Source: Pseudarthrobacter equi (GTDB taxonomy: Bacteria > Actinomycetota > Actinomycetes > Actinomycetales > Micrococcaceae). From it: a stretch of 64,000 nt of DNA. The stretch lies in NCBI RefSeq assembly GCF_900105535.1, contig NZ_LT629779.1, positions 2,852,001 to 2,916,000 of the forward strand. Direction: 5' to 3'. Under the pieces are notes generated by a model, which saw only the letters and a program-made list of their open reading frames with translations, did not search any database and was not told the origin of the DNA. Positions 53,144-60,121 of this stretch are shown in pieces. The translations under genes and the position numbers were made by a program. How positions within the stretch are numbered: the stretch's first letter is position 1; each line of letters begins with the position of its first letter.

Positions 53144-53971
53144 TCATACCCTACCGTTTCCGGGGTGGGCTCCCGCATTTCCGGGCCCCTCCCGCAGGTA
53201 GTGCAGCTGCGCGGCCACTGACATCTCGGCGGCGCGCCTGACGGAAGGTCCGACGTCGGAATAAACGGCGTCCGCCACGTGGCCAACGGACGCGTCCCGG
53301 CCCAGCCGGTCCAGGGTTGCGCGGATCTGCGCCAGGCGTTCGTGGCGGTGCGTCCGGTAGCCGCGGACAACCTCCGCCAGGGAGGGGAGGACAGGTCCGT
53401 GGGCCGGCAGGACGGTGGCCGCCCCCATGTCCTCAAGCCGGTCCAGGGTGGCCAGGTAGTCCCCCAGCGTCCCGTCGGGATAGTCCAGCATGGTGGTTCC
53501 CCTGCCCAGGATGGTGTCCCCGGTCAGGACGGACCCGTCCGGCCCATCGCCGGGCAGGTGGAAGCAGACTGAGTCGGAGGTGTGCCCCGGAGTGGCCAGG
53601 ATGGTCAGCTCAAGCCCCGCGGCGCGGACCACCTCACCGTCCTGCAGCGGCACTCCCCCACCGTGGCAGTGGGCCGGATCCGCGGCGCGGACAGGGGCGC
53701 CGGTGAGCTCGTGCAGCCGCGCCGAACCCGCCGTGTGGTCGGCGTGGCGGTGGGTGATGAGGACGAGTTCAACGTCGGCCGCGCGCGCCAGAGCCAGGAG
53801 GTGAACTTCATCGTCCGGTCCGGGATCCACCACCACCGCGGTGGGGCTGCCGGGACCGGCAAGGACATAGGAGTTGGTCCCGTCCAGGCTCATGGGTCCG
53901 GGATTGGGCGCAAGGATGAACCGGGTCAGGTCGGAACTGCGCTGCAGGGTGGCGGCGGGATCATGAGTCAC
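53144..53971 (-). CDS. MBL-fold metallo-hydrolase (LACTB2-like)
   Basis: A 275-residue metallo-beta-lactamase-fold protein. The zinc motif HxHxDH is present in 'LVLITHRHADHTAGSARLHE', with further ligands in 'ILATPGHTSDSVCF' (His) and 'VLTGDTILGRG' (Asp), and 'ATVLPAHGPVLP' (His). A C-terminal winged-helix-like segment ('YRTHRHERLAQIRATLDRLG') matches LACTB2-type hydrolases, some of which act on RNA. Function here is unknown. It precedes the FAH-family gene by three bases. Confidence 0.87.
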   Translation of the reverse strand: MTHDPAATLQRSSDLTRFILAPNPGPMSLDGTNSYVLAGPGSPTAVVVDPGPDDEVHLLALARAADVELVLITHRHADHTAGSARLHELTGAPVRAADPAHCHGGGVPLQDGEVVRAAGLELTILATPGHTSDSVCFHLPGDGPDGSVLTGDTILGRGTTMLDYPDGTLGDYLATLDRLEDMGAATVLPAHGPVLPSLAEVVRGYRTHRHERLAQIRATLDRLGRDASVGHVADAVYSDVGPSVRRAAEMSVAAQLHYLREGPGNAGAHPGNGRV

Positions 53972-54104
53972 TGCCCCATCCTTGCACCGATGGACCGGGG
54001 TTTCCCGATCACCGGCCCCGGATCACGGGCCGGAATAGATCTAACACCCGGGAGGGTTGACCACAAATGATGCCCCATCCACCATCAGGAAGCCGGATAC
54101 ATTC

Positions 54105-54698
54105 ATGACCAGCGCACCCAGCCTTGCAGAACTCATCGCCAACGCAGAAGCGGACGGCCACGACCACTCCTCGACGGAGAAGAGCACCGGGCTCCTGCAC
54201 ATCCACAACCATGCGGCAGGAACCGTGGTCTGGTTTCCCACCTGGAAGACGTTCCGCGGGACGGCCGACTGGAGCGAAGCAGTGGACGCGGCCGGGGCGG
54301 AACTCGCCGAGTCGGAGGCAGCAGACGCACAGGCGGCCGGTATCCTGGCCGGCGAACTGGAGGAACTGCTGGCGCGTGCCGCTGTGTCGGGTGACGCCGC
54401 AGCTTTCGCCAATGAGAACATCACCACGCACCTGACCCGCGCCTGGGCGCTGGGTGACGCGGCCGCCAAGGCCACGGGCAGGGAACCGTTCAATGCCGGA
54501 GCCACCCCCGCGGCCTTCGAAGGCTATCCCTATGAGGTATACGCGCAGGACGGCGGCGTGTTTGCCTCGTCCCTGTTTAACGACATCATCGATGCCCGGC
54601 GCCAGCACGCGCTGGCCGAAGAGGCGGCCCGGAAGGCCCTGAAGCCGGTCTCCCGCAAAGCCCAGAAGAACGCCGCCCGCAAGGCAGCCCGGCGCTGA
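54105..54698 (+). CDS. Hypothetical protein, 197 residues, basic tail
   Basis: I do not recognise this family. The 197-residue protein starts 'MTSAPSLAELIANAEADGHD' and contains His-rich 'LLHIHNHAAGTVVWFPTWKT', an Ala/Glu-rich helical middle (residues 60-115), 'AFEGYPYEVYAQDGG', and a very basic end ('LKPVSRKAQKNAARKAARR') that could bind nucleic acid. I chose the ATG at 54105 because GGAAG lies ten bases upstream; a TTG at 54057 would add 16 residues with no good ribosome spacing. The gene is convergent with ilvE and separated by a strong hairpin. The high-GC codon pattern supports coding. Confidence 0.7.
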   Translation: MTSAPSLAELIANAEADGHDHSSTEKSTGLLHIHNHAAGTVVWFPTWKTFRGTADWSEAVDAAGAELAESEAADAQAAGILAGELEELLARAAVSGDAAAFANENITTHLTRAWALGDAAAKATGREPFNAGATPAAFEGYPYEVYAQDGGVFASSLFNDIIDARRQHALAEEAARKALKPVSRKAQKNAARKAARR

Positions 54699-54829
54699 CC
54701 GCCGTCGTAGGCATTATGCCGACCCGCGCACACCGCTCCAAAGCTCCGAAGCTTCTTCGCGAAACCCGGCCTCGACGGTTGTGATCCGCGAACAAGGCCC
54801 GGACCGGCAGGCGAAGGGCTTAGACGCAA

Positions 54830-54866
54830 ACGGCGCCTGCATGGACCGGAGTCCGGCAGGCGCCGT
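54830..54866. terminator. Hairpin between convergent hypothetical gene and ilvE
   Basis: Outer arms 54830-54840 and 54856-54866 are 11-bp perfect complements; inner bases GGAC/GTCC (54843-54846 and 54851-54854) extend the stem. It sits 26 bases beyond the ilvE stop and 131 bases beyond the hypothetical gene stop. No strong T tract. Confidence 0.65.
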
Positions 54867-54892
54867 CGTGCGCTTCTAAACCGTCAGCCCGC

Positions 54893-56005
54893 TCAGGCGA
54901 GGCGGGTCAGCCAGCCGTGGGTGTCCGGAACGGTGCCGGTCTGGATGCCCAGCAGCTGCTCGCGGATGGCCATGGTAGTTTCACCGGCCTTGGCGTCCTC
55001 CGTGCCGATGAATTCCGTGGCGTCCTTGAGGACACCGATGGGGGTGATGACGGCCGCGGTTCCGCAGGCAAAGACCTCCGTGATCTCGCCGGAGGCAACG
55101 CCGTCGCGCCATTCATCGAGGGTGATCTTGCGCTCGGTGACCTCCCGGCCCATGTCCTTGGCCACCTGCATGACGGACATCCGGGTGACGCCTTCGAGGA
55201 TGGTGCCGGTAAGGGCGGGCGTGACCAGGGAGCCGTCCTTCATGACGAAGAAGACGTTCATGCCCCCGAGCTCTTCCACGGCGTCGTCGTTGAAGTGGTC
55301 GAGGAAAAGGACCTGCTTGCAGCCGTTGGCTTCAGCTTCCTGCTGGGCGATCAGGGACGCGGCGTAGTTGCCGCCGCACTTGGCATCGCCCGTTCCGCCG
55401 CGCCCTGCACGGGCGTACTCGCGCGAGATCCAGATGGAAACCGGCTTGAGCTCGCCGCCGAAGTAGTTGCCGGCAGGCGAAGCGATGACCCGGAAGGAAA
55501 CCTCCCGAGCGGCGCGGACACCGAGGAACGCCTCGGTGGCGATCATGAACGGCCGCAGGTAAAGGGCCTCACCGTCGCCGTTCGGAACCCAGTCCTTGTC
55601 CGCGGCCACAAGCTCGCGGATGGCGCCGAGGAAGTACTCCACGGGCAGCTCGGGCAGGGCAAGCCGGCGTGCGGACTTGTTCAGCCGGGCCGCGTTGGCC
55701 TCCGGACGGAACGTCCAGACGGAACCGTCGGCGTGGCGGTAGGCCTTCAGCCCTTCGAAGATCTCCTGGCCGTAGTGGAAGACGGCTGCAGAAGGATCCA
55801 GGACGATGGGTCCGTAGGCTTCGACCCGGGGGTCGTGCCAGCCGCCGTTGCCGTCCGCGTCCACGCTGTAGTCGACGACGGCGGTGTGGTCGGTGAAGTA
55901 GTTGCCGAATCCCGGGTTCGCCAGGATGGCTTCACGCTGTTCTGCGGTCTTCGGGTTCGCCGAAGGCTGCAGGCTGAATTCGACGCCATGGGCAGTCTGG
56001 GTCAT
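54893..56005 (-). CDS. ilvE: Branched-chain amino acid aminotransferase
   Basis: IlvE makes leucine, isoleucine and valine from their keto acids. The 370-residue fold-type IV PLP enzyme has 'VFHYGQEIFEGLKAYRHADG', 'YLRPFMIATEAFLGVR', the Schiff-base Lys in 'GDAKCGGNYAASLIAQQEA' and 'VFACGTAAVITPIGVL' (phosphate site). The start ATG at 56003-56005 is chosen; the frame is open further upstream but only into leader sequence. It lies 104 bases from leuB on the same strand, completing a leucine gene pair. Confidence 0.97.
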   Translation of the reverse strand: MTQTAHGVEFSLQPSANPKTAEQREAILANPGFGNYFTDHTAVVDYSVDADGNGGWHDPRVEAYGPIVLDPSAAVFHYGQEIFEGLKAYRHADGSVWTFRPEANAARLNKSARRLALPELPVEYFLGAIRELVAADKDWVPNGDGEALYLRPFMIATEAFLGVRAAREVSFRVIASPAGNYFGGELKPVSIWISREYARAGRGGTGDAKCGGNYAASLIAQQEAEANGCKQVLFLDHFNDDAVEELGGMNVFFVMKDGSLVTPALTGTILEGVTRMSVMQVAKDMGREVTERKITLDEWRDGVASGEITEVFACGTAAVITPIGVLKDATEFIGTEDAKAGETTMAIREQLLGIQTGTVPDTHGWLTRLA

Positions 56006-56109
56006 GGTTCCTCCACGATCGGCCGCCGGGGGTTCAGCGCTGAACGGAGGTGGCGGCATTTGGTAATTCGAGACAAGCTTACGCCCGATGCCGGTGGCTC
56101 CGGCGCGGG

Positions 56110-57162
56110 TCAGAGTCCGGCGGCGATGGCGTCGCCGACGGCGGTGGTGCTGCGGGCGGTGCCGTCGCGCTTTTCGACGTCGGCCACTACCGCGGCTTCG
56201 ATCTTTCGGGCCGCTTCGGCGTAGCCAAGGTGGTCCAGCAGGAGCGCGGCGGAGAGGATGGCCGCCGTCGGATCGGCCTTGCCCTGGCCGGCGATGTCCG
56301 GCGCGGAACCGTGGACGGGCTCGAACATGGAGGGCGCCGTGCGGTCCATGTTGATGTTCCCGCTGGCGGCCAGTCCGATGCCGCCGGTGATGGCGGCAGC
56401 CAGGTCCGTGAGGATGTCACCGAAAAGGTTGTCGGTGACGATGACGTCGAAGCGGGACGGATCGGTAACCATGAAAATGGTGGCGGCGTCCACGTGCAGG
56501 TAGTCGTGGGTGACCTCCGGGAACTCCTGGGCCACGGCCTCGACAGTGCGCTTCCAGAGGTGCCCGGCGAAAACCAGGACGTTGTGCTTGTGGACCAGGG
56601 TGACGTGCTTGCGTTCGCGGGCGCTGGCGCGGCGGAAGGCATCGCGGACCACGCGCTCCACGCCGTGGGCGGTGTTCAGGGACACCTCGGTGGCCACTTC
56701 GTGCGGGGTGCCGGCGCGCAGGCTGCCGCCGTTGCCCACGTAGGGTCCTTCGGTTCCTTCGCGGACCACGATGAAATCAATGGTGCCCGGGTTGGCGAGG
56801 GGACTGCCGACTGTGCCGTACAGCCGTGACGGGCGCAGGTTGACGTAGTGGTCGAGGCTGAACCGCAGTTTCAGGAGCATCTCGCGCTCGATGATGCCGG
56901 ACGGGATGCGGGTGTCACCGGGGGCTGCCCCGACAGCGCCGAACAGGATGGCATCGCGGGTCCGCAGGTCCGCGAGGACCTCGTCCGGCAAGGTCTCGCC
57001 GGTGGCCAGCCAGTGCTCGGCACCAAGCTTGTAGTGGGTCTGCTTGAGCTCCACTCCCTCCGCGGCCACAGCCTTTTCCAGCACTTTGACTGCCTCGGCA
57101 ATGACTTCAGGGCCGATGCCGTCGCCGGGAATTACTGCAAGGTCAATGGAGGATGTGCTCAT
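56110..57162 (-). CDS. leuB: 3-isopropylmalate dehydrogenase
   Basis: LeuB oxidises and decarboxylates 3-isopropylmalate with NAD+. The 350-residue protein starts '[20 protein letters not shown]' and has '[20 protein letters not shown]' (substrate Arg), '[10 protein letters not shown]'-type Lys region ('[20 protein letters not shown]') and '[20 protein letters not shown]' (metal-binding Asp cluster). No ribosome site is seen; the ATG comes six bases after a TACCCT -10-like element, so the mRNA may be leaderless. An LtbR-type operator lies just upstream. Confidence 0.96.
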   Translation of the reverse strand: MSTSSIDLAVIPGDGIGPEVIAEAVKVLEKAVAAEGVELKQTHYKLGAEHWLATGETLPDEVLADLRTRDAILFGAVGAAPGDTRIPSGIIEREMLLKLRFSLDHYVNLRPSRLYGTVGSPLANPGTIDFIVVREGTEGPYVGNGGSLRAGTPHEVATEVSLNTAHGVERVVRDAFRRASARERKHVTLVHKHNVLVFAGHLWKRTVEAVAQEFPEVTHDYLHVDAATIFMVTDPSRFDVIVTDNLFGDILTDLAAAITGGIGLAASGNINMDRTAPSMFEPVHGSAPDIAGQGKADPTAAILSAALLLDHLGYAEAARKIEAAVVADVEKRDGTARSTTAVGDAIAAGL

Positions 57163-57201
57163 ATTTTCAGGGTAGCCAAAACATCCATATGCTGGTCAAC
57201 A

Positions 57202-57219
57202 TGTCTCACTATTCAGACA
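57202..57219. promoter_or_regulatory. LtbR-type operator before leuB
   Basis: TGTCT-N8-AGACA, an inverted repeat that on the minus strand reads GTCTGAATAGTGAGAC, matching the leuC operator (GTCTCATTATCTGAGA) at most positions. It lies 40-57 bases before the leuB ATG. A shared site supports control of leuB by the IclR-type regulator 15 kb away. Confidence 0.55.
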
Positions 57220-57314
57220 CGACCGTGCCTTGTGCCTCCCGGGCGGACCCTCCGGAAGCGAGATCAGCCTCCGGTATGAGGCGTCGTCAGGCCCCAACCG
57301 CATAGAGTTCCCGG

Positions 57315-58508
57315 GTGGAACGACGGCACAAGATCTATCAATGGCTCCGGGTCAACACCTTCCGGGTGGACCTGGCCCTCATGTTTGCGGTCCTGGTGTT
57401 CTGCGGCCCGGTCTATCTCCTCGCCGACAGGCCAGGCCACTTTCTCCTGTCCAGCGCGCTGGTGGTTCCGCTGGCCTGGCGGCGGACCAGCCCGGTCCGC
57501 GCCGCAGCAGCCATCGTGCTCGCTTGCCTTGCGCTGTGGGCCGCCGGGCTTGAGCCGCTGGCGGGCCTGGTGGCCGTTCCGCTGATCATCTACGCCGTTG
57601 CCGCCTACGGTCCCGTCTGGGCCAGCCGCTCCGTGCTTGGCCTGGGCCTGCTCGGCGGGGTGCTCCTGACCAGCCGCAACCTCAGCAGCACCGCCGAAAC
57701 CGGAGTCCTTGGCCTGACCATCAGCGCGGTGTATACGGTGCTGATCTGGATGCTGGTCCTGTTCAGCTGGACCCTGGGCGACCTGACCCGGGTGCGGCGC
57801 CAGCAGCTCCAGACCCTGTCAGACCGTGCCCGCAGGCTCGAGATCGAACAACAGCAGGAACGGTCACTCGCCGCCGCCGATGAACGCGCCCACATCGCCC
57901 GGGAAATGCACGACATTGTGGCCCATTCCCTCTCGGTGATCATCACCCAGTCTGACGGCGCCAGGTATGCCGCCGCGGCCAACCCTTCGGTTGCCACCGA
58001 GACTTTGGCCACTGTCGCCGCCACAGCCCGGACCTCACTGGCGGAAATGCGGCGCCTGCTGGGCGTGCTGCGGCACGGCGATGAGGCCGCCACCCGTCCG
58101 CTGCCCGGGTTGTCAGACGTGGACGAGCTGTTCCTCGGCTTCCGGGCGGCAGGCCTTCCCCTGGCCTTTGAACAGCAAGGCTCCCCGCGCCGGGTTCTTC
58201 CGCCCGGTGCCGAACTCACCGCCTACCGGGTGCTCCAGGAGGCGCTCACCAACGTCCTTAAGCACGCAGGGCCCCGGGCCACCGCCAGTGCCGCCATCCG
58301 TTGGCAGCAGCGGGGCCTGCAGATAGAGGTGTACGACGACGGCCGGGGCGCCTCCGCGGACCACGCCGGCGACGCTGCGGAATACGGCGGCAACGGCCTG
58401 CGCGGAATGCGGGAGCGAATCAACCTCTACGATGGTTCGTTGGCGGCCGGACCGGCCGCGGGCGGGGGCTTCCTGGTCTCGGCTTTCCTCCCGTACACAG
58501 AGGCCTGA
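57315..58508 (+). CDS. Sensor histidine kinase, NarL/LiaS-type (HisKA_3)
   Basis: A 397-residue membrane sensor kinase. About four membrane segments fill residues 18-150, with little extracytoplasmic sequence, suggesting it senses the membrane or a partner. The HisKA_3 dimerisation/phospho-acceptor box is 'ERAHIAREMHDIVAHSLSVI' with the active His, and the ATPase domain shows 'VLQEALTNVLKHAGPRATAS', 'YDDGRGASADH' and 'YGGNGLRGMRERINLYDG'. It starts with a GTG. Its partner regulator follows after three bases; the ABC transporter genes next to them are the likely target (inference). Confidence 0.93.
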   Translation: MERRHKIYQWLRVNTFRVDLALMFAVLVFCGPVYLLADRPGHFLLSSALVVPLAWRRTSPVRAAAAIVLACLALWAAGLEPLAGLVAVPLIIYAVAAYGPVWASRSVLGLGLLGGVLLTSRNLSSTAETGVLGLTISAVYTVLIWMLVLFSWTLGDLTRVRRQQLQTLSDRARRLEIEQQQERSLAAADERAHIAREMHDIVAHSLSVIITQSDGARYAAAANPSVATETLATVAATARTSLAEMRRLLGVLRHGDEAATRPLPGLSDVDELFLGFRAAGLPLAFEQQGSPRRVLPPGAELTAYRVLQEALTNVLKHAGPRATASAAIRWQQRGLQIEVYDDGRGASADHAGDAAEYGGNGLRGMRERINLYDGSLAAGPAAGGGFLVSAFLPYTEA

Positions 58509-58511
58509 GCA

Positions 58512-59240
58512 ATGACACTCCTGGAAGAACACGCGCCTGCGGACAGGATCAGGGTTGCCCTGGTCGATGACCAGCAGCTGGTCAGGTCGGGATTTGGCAT
58601 GCTGATCAACTCCCAGCCCGACCTCGACGTGGTGGTCGAAGCGGGCAATGGCCTTGAGGCGCTGCAGGCGCTCGGCGCGGTGGCGGCCGACGTCGTCCTG
58701 ATGGACGTCCGGATGCCGGGCATGGACGGAATTGAAGCCACCCGCCGGCTGATGGAAAGCGCGCTTGCCGCCCCGGCCGGCTCGGCCAGGACAGAGCTCC
58801 GGGTGGTGGTGCTGACAACCTTCGACCTGGACGAGTACGCGCTGGCCGCCATCCAGGCCGGCGCCAGCGGGTTCCTGCTCAAGGACGCTCCTCCCGAGGA
58901 ACTGCTGGAGGCCATCCGGACCGTACACCGCGGAGACGCTGTCATCGCTCCGTCAACCACCCGGCGGCTCCTGGACCATGTTGCCCCGCTGCTGCGCACC
59001 CAAGGCAGCGAACGGCCGGAACACCATGCGGCCGTCCAGCGGCTCACCGCCCGCGAGCGCGAGGTGTTCCAGCTCATTGCGCAGGGACAGTCCAATCCCG
59101 AGATCGCGGCAGGCCTGTTTGTGTCCGAGGCCACGGTCAAAACCCATGTGGGGCATATCCTGGCCAAGCTGGGAGCCCGCGACCGGGTCCAGGTCGTGGT
59201 GATCGCGTACGAGACCGGAGTGGTCACTCCCGGAGGCTGA
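58512..59240 (+). CDS. Response regulator, NarL/LuxR type
   Basis: A 242-residue response regulator. The receiver has the acidic pocket 'VALVDDQQLVRSGFGMLINS', phospho-acceptor Asp in 'DVVLMDVRMPGMDGIEATRR', and the conserved Lys in 'GFLLKDAPPEELLEAI'. The C-terminal LuxR helix-turn-helix reads 'LTAREREVFQLIAQGQSNPE' and 'VSEATVKTHVGHILAKLGAR'. It is the partner of the kinase just upstream. A likely -10 element lies between this gene and the ABC transporter genes. Confidence 0.94.
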   Translation: MTLLEEHAPADRIRVALVDDQQLVRSGFGMLINSQPDLDVVVEAGNGLEALQALGAVAADVVLMDVRMPGMDGIEATRRLMESALAAPAGSARTELRVVVLTTFDLDEYALAAIQAGASGFLLKDAPPEELLEAIRTVHRGDAVIAPSTTRRLLDHVAPLLRTQGSERPEHHAAVQRLTAREREVFQLIAQGQSNPEIAAGLFVSEATVKTHVGHILAKLGARDRVQVVVIAYETGVVTPGG

Positions 59241-59269
59241 CAGCGTATGGGCGCGGGCTCAGACCACGG

Positions 59270-59275
59270 TATGAT
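59270..59275 (+). promoter_or_regulatory. Possible -10 element for the ABC transporter genes
   Basis: TATGAT, a near-consensus -10 in the 102-base gap between the response regulator and the ATPase gene. The -35 region is poor, so an activator would be needed; the adjacent response regulator is a candidate. Confidence 0.4.
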
Positions 59276-59342
59276 CCCGTCCCCGGCAGGACCAGACCCC
59301 AGGCCGATCCCCCGGCCGGGTGCCGGCCCATAGCGTGGAACC

Positions 59343-60119
59343 ATGACAACTTCCGTGCATGACCACCCTGGTTTGAACAGGGATAACGCCACTTCCTCCC
59401 CCGCTGTCCAGGCACTGTCCCTCACCAAGAACTACGGCCGCGGCGCCACCCGCGTCAGTGCCCTGCGCGAGGTCAGCGTCACCTTCGACGCCGGCCGCTT
59501 CACGGCAATCATGGGACCGTCCGGCTCGGGCAAGTCGACCCTGATGCACTGCCTCGCCGGCCTGGACACCGCGGACTCCGGGCAGATCCTGGTGGGCGGG
59601 ACGGACATCACGGCCCTGAACGACAAGCAGCTCACCGCACTGCGCCGCGACCGGATCGGGTTTGTCTTCCAGGCGTTCAACCTGGTGCCGACCCTGACGG
59701 CCGAACAGAACATCACCCTCCCGCTGGCGCTGGCCAACAAAGCCACGGACACCGCCTGGTTCGACACCGTGGTGTCCACACTGGGCCTCAAGGACAGGCT
59801 CCGGCACCGGCCGCATGAACTCTCCGGCGGCCAGCAGCAGCGGGTTGCCGTGGCCCGGGCCCTGCTGACCCGGCCCGACGTGGTCTTCGGAGACGAACCC
59901 ACCGGTAACCTTGATTCGACAGCCGGCGGCGAAGTCCTGTCACTGCTGCGCCGGAGCAGCCGCGAAATGGGCCAGACCATCATCATGGTCACGCACGATC
60001 CCGTGGCAGCCAGCTACGCCGACCGGGTGGTCCTGATGAGTGACGGCAACCTGGTGGGCGAGATCGCCGAACCCACCGCCGCATCCGTCCTTGCCGCCCT
60101 CGGCAAGCTGGGAGGCTGA
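59343..60119 (+). CDS. ABC transporter ATP-binding protein (MacB/LolD type)
   Basis: A 258-residue ABC ATPase with Walker A 'IMGPSGSGKSTLMHCLAGLD', Q-loop 'GFVFQAFNLVPTLTAEQNI', the signature 'HELSGGQQQRVAVARALLTR', Walker B 'DVVFGDEPTGNLDS' and H-loop 'IIMVTHDPVAASYADRVVLM'. The 'FNLVPTLTAEQNI' stretch marks the MacB/LolD/FtsE-like group, which drives FtsX-fold permeases. The permease gene follows after two bases, so the two form one transporter. Confidence 0.95.
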   Translation: MTTSVHDHPGLNRDNATSSPAVQALSLTKNYGRGATRVSALREVSVTFDAGRFTAIMGPSGSGKSTLMHCLAGLDTADSGQILVGGTDITALNDKQLTALRRDRIGFVFQAFNLVPTLTAEQNITLPLALANKATDTAWFDTVVSTLGLKDRLRHRPHELSGGQQQRVAVARALLTRPDVVFGDEPTGNLDSTAGGEVLSLLRRSSREMGQTIIMVTHDPVAASYADRVVLMSDGNLVGEIAEPTAASVLAALGKLGG

Positions 60120-60121
60120 GC

